Positions 23,190 to 31,889 of a stretch of DNA of 64,000 nucleotides are shown here, in pieces; positions within the stretch are counted from its first letter, which is position 1, and each line of letters begins with the position of its first letter. The DNA is from SIG575 sp964474295. GTDB taxonomy: Bacteria > Bacillota > Clostridia > Oscillospirales > Acutalibacteraceae. Both the position numbers and the translations under genes were made by a program. The notes beneath the pieces are model-generated. The model saw only the letters and a list, made by a program, of their open reading frames with translations. It was not told where the DNA came from and ran no database searches. The stretch is from the NCBI GenBank assembly GCA_964474295.1, contig CAYYRN010000005.1, positions 1-64,000 on the forward strand. The letters run 5' to 3'.

Positions 23190-23227
23190 AATCCCTCTAT
23201 TGTGTAGTTGTACACGGTAGGGGGATT
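23190..23227. repeat. Long imperfect hairpin in an intergenic region
   Basis: AATCCCTCTA (23190-23199) pairs with TAGGGGGATT (23218-23227) with one wobble; inside, TGTGTA (23201-23206) pairs with TACACG (23211-23216) around a GTTG loop. This gives about 16 pairs with one internal mismatch. There is no T-tract after it, so it is not a standard terminator. It may be an RNA element or a protein-binding palindrome; the rest of 23228-23315 shows nothing I can name. Confidence 0.5.
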
Positions 23228-23315
23228 AACAATACGGAAAGCGAGTGCAGTGCATTTGTAAAACGACCAAAAATCACTATATCTTAATTCCGGTTGACAT
23301 AACTTGTTTTTTTGC

Positions 23316-23345
23316 TTGACAAAGAATGAATCCTCGCAGTATAAT
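23316..23345 (+). promoter_or_regulatory. Strong promoter reading toward tRNA-Leu antisense and GH2
   Basis: TTGACA (23316-23321), 18-bp spacer, TATAAT (23340-23345). No terminator oriented for this strand is evident before the GH2 gene at 23704, so the transcript would run antisense through tRNA-Leu (23471-23556). A second TTGACA at 23294-23299 has no good -10. Confidence 0.6.
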
Positions 23346-23430
23346 TATGTTGATTAAACAAACGATACAAAAGGGATATTTCGGCATTTGAAGCAAAAGG
23401 TTCAAAATAACTGTGCTTTAAGTTTTTCTT

Positions 23431-23467
23431 AAAGAAAAGAAAAACGGAACAAGCTTTGCTTGTTCCG
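23431..23467 (-). terminator. Terminator of tRNA-Leu
   Basis: Ten-bp stem CGGAACAAGC / GCTTGTTCCG (plus 23445-23454 and 23458-23467), followed on the minus strand by a T-rich tract (plus 23431-23444). Confidence 0.85.
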
Positions 23468-23470
23468 ACT

Positions 23471-23556
23471 TGGTGCGGATAACAGGACTTGAACCTGCAC
23501 GGCCATAAACCATTAGATCCTAAATCTAACGTGTCTGCCAATTCCACCATATCCGC
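23471..23556 (-). tRNA. tRNA-Leu (TAG)
   Basis: Class II tRNA on the minus strand: acceptor GCGGATA/TATCCGC, D-arm with TGGTGGAATTGGCAGACACG, anticodon TAG in the loop of AGATTTAGGATCT, a long variable arm, T-arm GGTTCAAGTCC and encoded CCA (plus 23471-23473). Confidence 0.95.
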
Positions 23557-23567
23557 ACAATGCTGAT

Positions 23568-23596
23568 ATTATATCAAACTTTTGTTTTTTTATCAA
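23568..23596 (-). promoter_or_regulatory. Promoter of tRNA-Leu
   Basis: Minus strand TTGATA (plus 23591-23596), 17-bp spacer, TATAAT (plus 23568-23573), 12 bp before the tRNA. Confidence 0.8.
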
Positions 23597-23703
23597 TATG
23601 TTTTTTGAAAAACAGTATAATTATTTTGCTAATCTCTTAAATCACATCCTTGTCTGACTGCGGCAAGGAAAAACCGTTTTATTATTTTGCAGTCGGAAAG
23701 GTA

Positions 23704-25476
23704 ATGAATTATTTTATGGAAACAAGATGGACTAAAGATGTCGATAAAGATGCTCCGCTTCAAGAGTATCCGAGACCGCAATTAAAAAGAAATATTTGGA
23801 CAAATCTTAACGGTCAATTTGATTATGCCGTTACCGATTCTATGGAGGATATCCCTGTGGAATATGAGGGCAAAATCACAGTGCCGTTTGCCATTGAAGC
23901 TCCTCTTTCGGGCGTTGAGAGAAGATTGAAGCCTATGGATATTCTTTGGTATAAAAAGACATTTACTCTCGGCAGTGAGTACGATTCAAAACGTGTTATA
24001 CTTCACTTCGGTGCAGTCGATTGGGAGTGCAGAGTTTATATTAACGGAAATTTTGTCGGCGGTCATACCGGCGGATATTGTCCTTTCAGCTTTGATATAA
24101 CCGATTTTCTTACAGACGGTGAAAACATTCTTAACGTTTCTGTTTTTGACCCTACGGATAAAGGATGGCAACAAAGAGGTAAGCAGGCTATCAAGCAGAC
24201 GGGCTTTTGGTACACTCCCACAACGGGAATTTGGCAGACAGTATGGCTTGAGGCTGTTGACGAAATGCACATTACTTCGGTAAAATTAACTCCCGATATT
24301 GATGAATACTGTGTTCATGTGGATATCGAAACTACGGCACAGAGCGATTATGAAATTGTCGCAACTGTTTTTGATGAGGATGAAGAAGTGATTTTCACCT
24401 CAAATATTGCGTGCGTTGACGTAATTACAATGAAGCGTTTTAAACTTTGGAGTCCCGAAAAGCCCAATCTTTATAACGTGATGTTTGAGCTTTATCATAA
24501 CGGCTTGCTCGTCGATACCGTTGTAAGTTACTTCGGAATGAGAAAGTTTTCAATGGAAAAGGATGAAAACGGTATACCTCGTCTTTTCCTTAACAATAAG
24601 CCTTATTTCCAAATCGGTTTGCTGGATCAGGGCTATTGGCCGGACGGCGTTATGACCGCACCGACTGACGAAGCTATGATTTTTGACATTAAAGTTATGA
24701 AATCCTTAGGCTTCAATATGTTGAGAAAGCATATTAAAGTTGAACCGCTTCGTTGGTACTACCACTGCGACAAAATCGGTATGATTGTTTGGCAGGATAT
24801 GGTAAGCGGTGCAAAGCATCCCGGTAATTTCATTGTAGGTGTGCTTCCGAATATCGGATTGCAGAGAATGAAGGATAACGCTTATTCCTTGTTTAACCGC
24901 AACGAAAAAGAATGGCGTGACCAGTTCGAGGATGAACTTGAGCAGATGATGTCAACGCTGCACAACTGTGTTTCGATAGGCTGTTGGGTTCCGTTCAACG
25001 AAGGCTGGGGGCAGTTCGATGCAAAACGAATTTCGGAAAAAGTAAAAGAAATCGATCCCACTCGAATAGTTGACCATGCAAGCGGCTGGTTTGACCAAAG
25101 GGGCGGTGATTTACGCAGCGTACACAGATATGTTCTGCCCGTTACAAGGGTAATACCCGATGGCAGAGCGTTTGTAGTTTCGGAATTCGGCGGTTATTCA
25201 CGCATTGTTCCGAAACACACTATGAACGAAAATAAGGCTTTCGGATATATGATGTTTAAAAACAAAAAATCTCTCTCAAAGGCATATGAGAGATTGTTTA
25301 CAAGGCAAATTATTCCGCTTGTCAGAAAAGGTTTGAGTGCCGTTGTTTACACGCAACTCAGCGATGTCGAAAATGAAGCAAACGGTATTATGACTTATGA
25401 CCGTGATATTATGAAAATCGATAACGAAACAATTGTCAAGCTTAATAAAAGGTTGTTTTCGATTCTTATGAGATAA
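23704..25476 (+). CDS. Glycoside hydrolase family 2 enzyme
   Basis: GH2 enzyme of about 590 residues, the family of beta-galactosidases, beta-glucuronidases and beta-mannosidases. An N-terminal jelly-roll sugar-binding domain (WTNLNGQFDYAVTDS to VNISVFD-type strands) is followed by an immunoglobulin-like domain (about 200-290) and a TIM barrel. The acid/base Glu433 is in PFNEGWGQF and the nucleophile Glu494 in VVSEFGGYS. No signal peptide is present, so it acts on imported oligosaccharides. The length fits short GH2 members; the exact sugar cannot be fixed. The start is uncertain: ATG 23704 has GGAAAGG very close, and ATG 23716 is an alternative. The WYL regulator follows 13 bp later. Confidence 0.85.
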   Translation: MNYFMETRWTKDVDKDAPLQEYPRPQLKRNIWTNLNGQFDYAVTDSMEDIPVEYEGKITVPFAIEAPLSGVERRLKPMDILWYKKTFTLGSEYDSKRVILHFGAVDWECRVYINGNFVGGHTGGYCPFSFDITDFLTDGENILNVSVFDPTDKGWQQRGKQAIKQTGFWYTPTTGIWQTVWLEAVDEMHITSVKLTPDIDEYCVHVDIETTAQSDYEIVATVFDEDEEVIFTSNIACVDVITMKRFKLWSPEKPNLYNVMFELYHNGLLVDTVVSYFGMRKFSMEKDENGIPRLFLNNKPYFQIGLLDQGYWPDGVMTAPTDEAMIFDIKVMKSLGFNMLRKHIKVEPLRWYYHCDKIGMIVWQDMVSGAKHPGNFIVGVLPNIGLQRMKDNAYSLFNRNEKEWRDQFEDELEQMMSTLHNCVSIGCWVPFNEGWGQFDAKRISEKVKEIDPTRIVDHASGWFDQRGGDLRSVHRYVLPVTRVIPDGRAFVVSEFGGYSRIVPKHTMNENKAFGYMMFKNKKSLSKAYERLFTRQIIPLVRKGLSAVVYTQLSDVENEANGIMTYDRDIMKIDNETIVKLNKRLFSILMR

Positions 25477-25489
25477 TTTCGAGGTGCTT

Positions 25490-26488
25490 ATGGACGTAAA
25501 ATCAAGTTCAAAACAAAAACTTTTAAGCCTTATCGATATTTTTGAAAAAATGACTGATGAAAATAATATCATCTCTACGAATGAAATTCTCGAAGAGTTA
25601 AACAAAAGAGGTTTAACCGCCGAGAGAAAGTCGATTTACGCCGATATTGCTTTGCTTGTCGATAACGGTTATGATATCATCAAAGTAAAGTCACCGAAAT
25701 CCGGTTATTTTCTCGCTTCTCGCAATTTTCAGCTTCCCGAAGTTAAACTGATTCTTGATGCCGTTCAGTCAGCGGATTTTATAACGCCGAAAAAGACACA
25801 GGAGCTTATTGAAAAAATCGGTACGCTGGTAAGTGCCAAGCAATTTGAAATGCTTAAAAGTCAACTGAGTATTTCAAACCGTGTTAAAACTTTCAACGAG
25901 GAAATATTTTATACAATTGATGTTTTAAACCGTGCTATCGAAGAAAAAAAGCAAGTATCTTTCAGCTATATCAGGCATAAAATTGAGGCAGGCAAAAAAA
26001 TTGTTATGGCTTCAAAAGATTTTGTTGTTAATCCCTATGCGCTTGTTTGGTCAAATGACCACTATTACCTTATTTGTAATAATCCGAAATACGATAATTT
26101 AATGCATACTCGCCTTGACAGAATGAGAAAGGTTAAAACTATCGAAAACAGTGTCAGACCTTTTGAAGAAGTTTCGGAGTACAAAGGAGAGTTTGATATA
26201 GCCGATTATTCAAACAAGATGTTTAATATGTTTTCGGGAAGGCTCTGTGACGTTGAAATTGTTTGCAAAAACGAGCTTCTTGAGGATATTGTTGACCGCT
26301 TCGGTGAAAATGCGACAATACGCAATGAGGACAGCACCCGCTTTTACCTGCGCGCTCAGGTAGCGGTCAGTGAAGGCTTTATTTCGTGGCTTATGCAATA
26401 CAGAAATTCCGTTTATGTAAGAAAACCGGAAGAACTCAGAGAACATTTGAAAGCTAAGGCACAGGAGATTATTGATTTGTACGAATAA
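25490..26488 (+). CDS. WYL-domain transcriptional regulator
   Basis: Regulator of 332 residues. The N-terminal winged helix-turn-helix (about 5-75; EILEELNKRGLTAERKSIYADI) precedes a WYL domain (about 140-215; VSFSYIRHKIEAG and NPYALVWSNDHYYLICNN) and a C-terminal WCX-like extension. WYL proteins bind ligands or nucleic acid and often control adjacent metabolic or defence genes. With GH2 on one side and the kinase/GH4 genes on the other, and no defence genes nearby, sugar regulation is the simplest reading. GAGGTG precedes ATG 25490. Confidence 0.87.
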   Translation: MDVKSSSKQKLLSLIDIFEKMTDENNIISTNEILEELNKRGLTAERKSIYADIALLVDNGYDIIKVKSPKSGYFLASRNFQLPEVKLILDAVQSADFITPKKTQELIEKIGTLVSAKQFEMLKSQLSISNRVKTFNEEIFYTIDVLNRAIEEKKQVSFSYIRHKIEAGKKIVMASKDFVVNPYALVWSNDHYYLICNNPKYDNLMHTRLDRMRKVKTIENSVRPFEEVSEYKGEFDIADYSNKMFNMFSGRLCDVEIVCKNELLEDIVDRFGENATIRNEDSTRFYLRAQVAVSEGFISWLMQYRNSVYVRKPEELREHLKAKAQEIIDLYE

Positions 26489-26499
26489 TCACGATTTTG

Positions 26500-26528
26500 T
26501 TGACTGATAACAATAAAAGTGATATAAT
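26500..26528 (+). promoter_or_regulatory. Promoter for the kinase-GH4 operon
   Basis: TTGACT (26500-26505), 17-bp spacer, TATAAT (26523-26528), 36 bp before the kinase ATG. Confidence 0.75.
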
Positions 26529-26563
26529 TATTAACTGAAATTCGGAATATAAGGAGAATGTTT

Positions 26564-27505
26564 ATGTCATATTACATAGGTGTTGACGGCGGAGGAACAA
26601 AAACCGCTTATGCACTTTTTGATGAAGAAAAAAATGTGGTTGCCGAAGTTAAAACCGAGGGAAGCAATCACGAAAACCTTGAAGGAAGCTTCGATGAAGC
26701 TGCCGATATTATTTGGAACGGAATTTCCGACTTGCTGAAAAAAGCAGGTATTTCTTTGGATGATGTCGGTTTTACCCTTATGGGTTTGGCAGGAATTGAT
26801 CACCCTTATCAGCATGATGAAATGTGCTTGAGAATGAAAAAACGAGGACTTGAAAATTTTGAAATTTTCAATGACGGTTTTATTGTTGTCAAAGCAGGTG
26901 CAAGCGGAAAAGCCGCAATAGGTTACAATTGCGGTACGGGTACTTGCTGTAACGCAATTGATCTTGACGGCAAAATGGTGCAGTTGGGCGGCTTTGGCGA
27001 GTTCTCCGATGATAAAGGCAACGGAACATGGGTTGCAACCAAAGCTTTTAAGCTTATATATGACGATATCGTCCTCGGACTTGAAAAAACGGCAATGACC
27101 GATATGTTTAAAGATGAGTTCAAGGTTGAAGACAAAGATGACTTTTTGGCTACTCTTGCTATGGCGGAAAGCGAAGAAAGGGGACGCTTTATAATGCGTC
27201 TTATAGATTTCTTCTTTGAAGCTTCAAAAATGAATGATAAGCCTGTTTTAAAAGCAATTGATGAAATGTCGGAACGTGGAGCCGATTACATAGTATCTCA
27301 CCTTAATTCTTTGAATTTCGGTGACGGTGAGGTTGAGGTTGTTCTTTCGGGCTCAATCCACACAAAGCTTCCGAACGAGGTTTATCTCGATTGTCTTAAA
27401 AAGAAAATTGCCGAGAGATCGGAAAAGAAAGTTAAGTATATTAAGCTTACACAAGCCCCCGTTACAGGCTGTGTAAACTGGATTTTTCAAGAGTATAAAA
27501 ATTAA
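26564..27505 (+). CDS. BadF/BadG-type sugar kinase (N-acetylglucosamine kinase-like)
   Basis: ASKHA-fold ATPase of 313 residues in the BadF/BadG/BcrA/BcrD family, which includes GlcNAc and glucosamine kinases. The phosphate-1 loop is YIGVDGGGTKTAYALF (residues 3-18); a second loop GYNCGTGTCCNAIDL and the adenosine region EVVLSGSIHT follow. It lacks the iron-sulfur cysteines of benzoyl-CoA reductase activators, so it is a kinase. AAGGAGA lies 6 nt before ATG 26564. It is 14 bp upstream of a GH4 phospho-glycosidase, suggesting that it phosphorylates an imported glycoside or amino sugar for that enzyme. Confidence 0.85.
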   Translation: MSYYIGVDGGGTKTAYALFDEEKNVVAEVKTEGSNHENLEGSFDEAADIIWNGISDLLKKAGISLDDVGFTLMGLAGIDHPYQHDEMCLRMKKRGLENFEIFNDGFIVVKAGASGKAAIGYNCGTGTCCNAIDLDGKMVQLGGFGEFSDDKGNGTWVATKAFKLIYDDIVLGLEKTAMTDMFKDEFKVEDKDDFLATLAMAESEERGRFIMRLIDFFFEASKMNDKPVLKAIDEMSERGADYIVSHLNSLNFGDGEVEVVLSGSIHTKLPNEVYLDCLKKKIAERSEKKVKYIKLTQAPVTGCVNWIFQEYKN

Positions 27506-27519
27506 GGAGATTGATTAAA

Positions 27520-28800
27520 ATGAAAGAAATCAGCGTTGCGGTTATCGGTTCGGGAAGTACATATTGTCCCGAACTTCTTGACGGATTTATTAAAGCACAG
27601 GATTCGCTTAAACTTAAAAAGGTATCATTTATGGATATCGATGAAAGAAAGCGTACAATTGTAGGTAATCTTTGTGTGCGTATGCTCAAAAATGCAGGAA
27701 TTGAGTGCGAAACGGTATTTACCGATGACCTTGATGTTGCACTTGAGGGTGCCGATTTTGTTCTTACTCAGATTCGTGTAGGTAAGCTTCCCGCAAGACA
27801 CCTTGATGAAATTATTCCCGTAAAATACGGACTTATCGGTCAGGAAACCACCGGTATCGGCGGCTTCTTCAAAGCACTCAGAACAATTCCCGTTATTCAG
27901 AACATAACAAATCATATGGAGAAAATTTGTCCCGATGCTTGGCTTATTAACTTTACAAATCCCTCCGGTATCATAACGGAATTTCTTCTTAATTACACTA
28001 AGGTTAAGTCTATCGGACTTTGTAATGTTCCGATTGATATGATTGATGATGTAAAAGAAATTACCGGCCCCGACAGCGAAGTAACTTATGTCGGTCTTAA
28101 TCATTTAAGCTGGATTACTTCAATTGTCAAAGACGGCGAAGAACTTTTGCCGAAGCTTATTGAAGACGGTTTCTCTCCGAAAGTTATGGCAAATATTAAA
28201 GATGACGGCTTCTCGCTTGAATGTCTTAAAGCTATTGAAGGTATTCCGTCATCATATCTTCAGTATTATTACAACAGAAATGCTAAAATCGAGCATCTTA
28301 AAAACGATAAAACAAGCCGTGCGATGGTTTGTATGGACATTGAAGAAAATCTTCTTAAAATGTACAGCGATGAAAAGCTTGTTGTTAAACCCGCACTTCT
28401 TGACAAACGCGGCGGACATAAATATTCACTTGCCGCAGTTTCACTTATCGATTCAATCGCAAACGATAAGAAAGATGTTCACGTTGTTAATATTAAAAAT
28501 AACGGAACGCTTCCGTTTATGGAAGATGACGATGTTGTTGAAATCAGTGCTGTAATCGGTGCTGACGGAGCTACACCGGTTCCCGTTAAGAAAAAAACAA
28601 ACCGTCATATGTCAGGTCTTATGCAGGCAGTTAAGGCATATGAAAAATATACGGTTGAAGCAGCACTCAACGGTGATGATGAAGCTGCAATGAAAGCTCT
28701 TATGGTTCATCCTCTTATCGGTGATTATGAAAATGCAAAAGCCTGCTATGAAGAAATGAAAGTAGCTCACAGAAATTATCTTGAGAGATTCTACAAATAA
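27520..28800 (+). CDS. Family 4 glycoside hydrolase (6-phospho-glucosidase type)
   Basis: GH4 enzyme of 426 residues, an NAD- and Mn-dependent hydrolase that cleaves phosphorylated glycosides by an oxidation-elimination mechanism. The Rossmann motif VAVIGSGSTYCPELLDGF starts at about residue 6; DDLDVALEGADFVLTQIRVG, LINFTNPSGIITEF, the metal Cys in GLCNVP and the metal His in VGLNHLSW are all present. It most resembles 6-phospho-beta-glucosidases. No PTS component is in the window; the adjacent kinase would supply the 6-phosphate. A strong hairpin follows. Confidence 0.9.
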   Translation: MKEISVAVIGSGSTYCPELLDGFIKAQDSLKLKKVSFMDIDERKRTIVGNLCVRMLKNAGIECETVFTDDLDVALEGADFVLTQIRVGKLPARHLDEIIPVKYGLIGQETTGIGGFFKALRTIPVIQNITNHMEKICPDAWLINFTNPSGIITEFLLNYTKVKSIGLCNVPIDMIDDVKEITGPDSEVTYVGLNHLSWITSIVKDGEELLPKLIEDGFSPKVMANIKDDGFSLECLKAIEGIPSSYLQYYYNRNAKIEHLKNDKTSRAMVCMDIEENLLKMYSDEKLVVKPALLDKRGGHKYSLAAVSLIDSIANDKKDVHVVNIKNNGTLPFMEDDDVVEISAVIGADGATPVPVKKKTNRHMSGLMQAVKAYEKYTVEAALNGDDEAAMKALMVHPLIGDYENAKACYEEMKVAHRNYLERFYK

Positions 28801-28812
28801 TTAAAAAGAAAG

Positions 28813-28849
28813 GGACTGTATCAAATGCTTGAAAAATTTGATACAGTCC
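28813..28849. terminator. Bidirectional hairpin between GH4 and the dehydrogenase
   Basis: Fourteen-bp perfect stem GGACTGTATCAAAT / ATTTGATACAGTCC with a 9-nt loop, between convergent genes. T-tracts are weak on the plus strand. Confidence 0.7.
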
Positions 28850-28855
28850 GTGTTT

Positions 28856-29803
28856 TCAGTTTACAACATTTATCGGATTGCCGTTTATAAACGCTCTTAC
28901 GTTATCCTTTGTGATTTCCATAAGACGGCAGCGTGTTTCTTTTGCTGCCCAGGCAATGTGCGGCGTTACCAAAGTCTTGCTGTTTGAAGTAAGTATGTCG
29001 TTCGTAGGCGGCTCGTTTTCCAAAACGTCAAGTCCGGCACCTGCAATTTCTCCGCAATCGAGTGCTTCTTTTAATGCTCTTTCGTCTACCGTACCGCCTC
29101 GTGAGGTGTTTATAAAATACGCTGTCTTTTTCATTTTTGAGAAAAAGCTTTTGTTTGCCATTTTTTCGGTTTCTTTTGTAAGAGGGCAATGGAGAGTAAC
29201 AAAATCGGATTTTTCAAGAAGCGTGTCGAGACTGCAAAAAGTTATCGTTTTTGTATTTTCTTTCGGATGATTTGTGTTTATAAGTACGTTCATCGAAAAA
29301 GCCTGTGCAATTTCGGCAACTTTTTTACCGATAGAGCCGTATCCGACAATACCTATCGTCTTGCCGGCAAGCTCTGTGAGAGGTGAAAGCAAGTAACAAA
29401 AATGTTCACTTTTTTGCCAATTGCCGTTTTGCGTTGACTGTGCATATTCCGAAACGTGAGAACAAAATTCAAGAATAAAAGAAAAAGTAAGCTGTGCTAC
29501 CGAGTCGGTGCTGTAAGCGGGTACATTTGAAACCGGTATGTTTCTTTCCCGTGCGTAGTCGATATCCGTGATGTTGTATCCTGTACTCAGCAAATCGATA
29601 AATTTTACGTTTGGCAGTTTTTTTAGCACATCTTTTCTCAGCGGAGTTTTATTGGTAATAATAATATCGGCATTTTCACAGCGTGAAAGTATTTCTTCGG
29701 GATTCGTTTTGTCATACACTTCAAATTCCCCGTATTCACTCAACCAATCCCAATTAAGATCTCCGGGGTTTACGGTGTAACCGTCTAAAATAATTATTTT
29801 CAT
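28856..29803 (-). CDS. D-2-hydroxyacid dehydrogenase
   Basis: NAD(P)-dependent dehydrogenase of 315 residues from the glycerate/hydroxypyruvate/phosphoglycerate group. The NAD motif GIVGYGSIGKKVAEIA is central. The catalytic residues are Arg in INTSRGGTVDE, Glu in LDVLENEPP and His in LVTPHIAWA. It resembles HprA-type glycerate dehydrogenases and lacks the ACT regulatory domain of many SerA enzymes. GAAAGAGG precedes the start. It has its own promoter, divergent from the VTT gene. Confidence 0.88.
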   Translation of the reverse strand: MKIIILDGYTVNPGDLNWDWLSEYGEFEVYDKTNPEEILSRCENADIIITNKTPLRKDVLKKLPNVKFIDLLSTGYNITDIDYARERNIPVSNVPAYSTDSVAQLTFSFILEFCSHVSEYAQSTQNGNWQKSEHFCYLLSPLTELAGKTIGIVGYGSIGKKVAEIAQAFSMNVLINTNHPKENTKTITFCSLDTLLEKSDFVTLHCPLTKETEKMANKSFFSKMKKTAYFINTSRGGTVDERALKEALDCGEIAGAGLDVLENEPPTNDILTSNSKTLVTPHIAWAAKETRCRLMEITKDNVRAFINGNPINVVN

Positions 29804-29836
29804 GCTAAACCTCTTTCCTGCGAATTTTCACATATA

Positions 29837-29865
29837 ATTATATTATCAAACAGAAATTAATTCAA
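29837..29865 (-). promoter_or_regulatory. Promoter for the dehydrogenase
   Basis: Minus strand TTGAAT (plus 29860-29865), 17-bp spacer, TATAAT (plus 29837-29842). Confidence 0.65.
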
Positions 29866-29882
29866 TATTCAGGCGGAAAAAT

Positions 29883-30623
29883 ATGAGAAAAAAATCATCG
29901 AAAAAACTGAATATAATGGTAGCGTTATCATTTGTGCTGATTCTTTTAGCATTGGCAATTTTCGTGTTGCTTACTTTTTTTAAATTACCGAACTTGCGGT
30001 TGCTGTATGATAAGTATCAAACATATTTAACAAATTTGGAATTGAGAATTGCGGCACTTGACAGAAAATGGATTATCATTTTGTCAATTCTTGTTCTGTT
30101 CATAATAAAAGGTTTTTTGCCGTTGCCTTTGCTTCCGATTTCCTGTGTTTGTGTTATTTCCGGTATGGTTTTTAACACTCCGATTTCGCTTTTGATAAAC
30201 ATTATCGGACTGGTTTTACTGTTCTCTTCAAGGTACTTTATCGGAACAAAAAGGAAAACGCTGCCTTACAAAATTTTGAAAAATTATGACGATATTTGGA
30301 AAATTCTCGAACACAACGGTAATGGGAATCCGTGGCTGCTGTTTTGTTGCAGGCTGATTCCTCTGTTTCCGATAAATACGGTTAGCAACATTTACGGCAG
30401 TATGAGATATAATTTTAAAAATTATTTGATTATTTCTGTTGCCGGTTTTATGCCGAAAATTGTTTCATACTTAATTATCGGACGTAATGCTTTTAACCCT
30501 TTTTCCGCATCGTTCCTGATTCCCGTTATGATATCGTCTTTGCTTTCGGGAGTCGGTTTGCTTGTAACGAGAAGGATTATCTTAATTATCAATAAGAAAG
30601 GTGAAAAAAATGTTAAAAACTAA
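29883..30623 (+). CDS. VTT-domain (TVP38/DedA-like) membrane protein
   Basis: Integral membrane protein of 246 residues. One N-terminal helix (about 9-32) is followed by the VTT/SNARE-associated region with LPLPLLPISCVCVISGMVF and the typical re-entrant block FCCRLIPLFPINTVSNIYGS, then further helices. DedA/TVP38 proteins are linked to lipid scrambling and membrane homeostasis; no specific substrate can be named. It is basic at both ends. Its last 14 bases overlap galK, which suggests co-expression but no obvious common function. Confidence 0.8.
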   Translation: MRKKSSKKLNIMVALSFVLILLALAIFVLLTFFKLPNLRLLYDKYQTYLTNLELRIAALDRKWIIILSILVLFIIKGFLPLPLLPISCVCVISGMVFNTPISLLINIIGLVLLFSSRYFIGTKRKTLPYKILKNYDDIWKILEHNGNGNPWLLFCCRLIPLFPINTVSNIYGSMRYNFKNYLIISVAGFMPKIVSYLIIGRNAFNPFSASFLIPVMISSLLSGVGLLVTRRIILIINKKGEKNVKN

Positions 30624-31884
30624 ACTTATTTCAGGCGGATATGATAATGAACTTAAAAGAGTTTATTTGACTGATGATGCCGTTTGTGAACAAAAAAAAC
30701 GTTATACCGAGCTTGCGGACTTGTTTGAAAAGGAGTACGGAACGTGTAATTCGCTTTCTTTTTACAGCGCACCCGGAAGAACTGAGGTTTGCGGCAATCA
30801 TACCGACCATAACAACGGAAAAGTGCTTGCGGCGGCGGTAAACCTTGATGCTGTTGCGGTCTGCTCCGAAAAGGACGGCAATATAACAAGAGTTAAATCG
30901 GTAGGATATGATATGGATGTAATTGATATATCCGATATGAATGTACATAGTGAAGGCTTCGGAACTTCGGCAGAGCTTATCAGAGGAATGTATGCCGGAT
31001 TTATCGAAAGAGGTTACAAGGTCGGTGCTTTTGATGCTTACACAACATCTTCCGTGCTTTCAGGTTCAGGTCTTTCAAGCTCTGCGGCATTTGAAGTGCT
31101 TATCGGAACAATACTAAACCATATGTTTAATGACGGCAAAATTTCACCCGTTGAAATTGCTCAAATAGCACAGTTTTCGGAAAACAAATACTTTAATAAA
31201 CCTTGCGGTTTAATGGATCAGATGGCTTCATCTGTCGGTGGTTTTGTTGAAATTGATTTTAAAGATACGAACAAGCCTGTTATAAACAAGCTTGATTTTG
31301 ATTTTGCTGCCTGCGGTCATTCCTTGTGCATTGTAAACACAGGCGGCAGTCATGCCGATTTGACACCCGAATACGGTGCTGTACGCAAGGAAATGGAAGC
31401 TGCTGCGGCTGTTTTCGGCAAAAAAGTTTTGAGAGAAGTTTCTTTTGAGGAATTTAATTCAAAAATTAAGGAAGTAAGAAGTGCGGCAGGGGACAGAGCT
31501 GTTTTGAGAGCAATGCACTTTTTCTCCGACAATGCGAGAGTAGATTCCGAAGCCGAAGCTTTGCAAAACAATGATTTTGATTGCTTTAAGGCTAATGTTA
31601 TTGAAAGCGGACGTTCATCATATATGTACAATCAAAATGTATACCCGTCATCTGCACCCGATGACCAACCGCTTAGTATCGGGCTGTGCATTGCGGAACG
31701 TCTTTTAAAAGGCAAGGGTGCATGGAGAGTTCACGGCGGCGGATTTGCAGGAACTATGCAGGCTTTTGTTCCGAATGATATGCTTGATGAATACATATCG
31801 GAAATGAAGAAAGTATTCGGAGAAAATTCATGCTATGTCCTTTCTGTTCGTCCGTGTGGCGGTGTAAAGGTGTTGGGTGAATAA
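30610..31884 (+). CDS. galK: Galactokinase
   Basis: GHMP-family kinase of 424 residues converting galactose to galactose-1-phosphate. The galactokinase signature is APGRTEVCGNHTDHNNG, the ATP loop SSVLSGSGLSSSAAFEVLIG, and GLMDQMASSVGGFVEID carries the catalytic Asp; motif 3 is RVHGGGFAGTMQAF. It is slightly longer than E. coli GalK (382) because of an N-terminal extension of about 35 residues, common in Clostridia. AAAGGTG precedes ATG 30610. galT and galE are not in the window. Confidence 0.93.
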   Translation: MLKTKLISGGYDNELKRVYLTDDAVCEQKKRYTELADLFEKEYGTCNSLSFYSAPGRTEVCGNHTDHNNGKVLAAAVNLDAVAVCSEKDGNITRVKSVGYDMDVIDISDMNVHSEGFGTSAELIRGMYAGFIERGYKVGAFDAYTTSSVLSGSGLSSSAAFEVLIGTILNHMFNDGKISPVEIAQIAQFSENKYFNKPCGLMDQMASSVGGFVEIDFKDTNKPVINKLDFDFAACGHSLCIVNTGGSHADLTPEYGAVRKEMEAAAAVFGKKVLREVSFEEFNSKIKEVRSAAGDRAVLRAMHFFSDNARVDSEAEALQNNDFDCFKANVIESGRSSYMYNQNVYPSSAPDDQPLSIGLCIAERLLKGKGAWRVHGGGFAGTMQAFVPNDMLDEYISEMKKVFGENSCYVLSVRPCGGVKVLGE

Positions 31885-31889
31885 GTTGT

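Noticed and set aside
23284..23550. Minus-strand 88-residue ORF starting MVELADTLDLGSNG
   Set aside because: It is a translation through tRNA-Leu and its flank, a common false ORF at tRNA genes.
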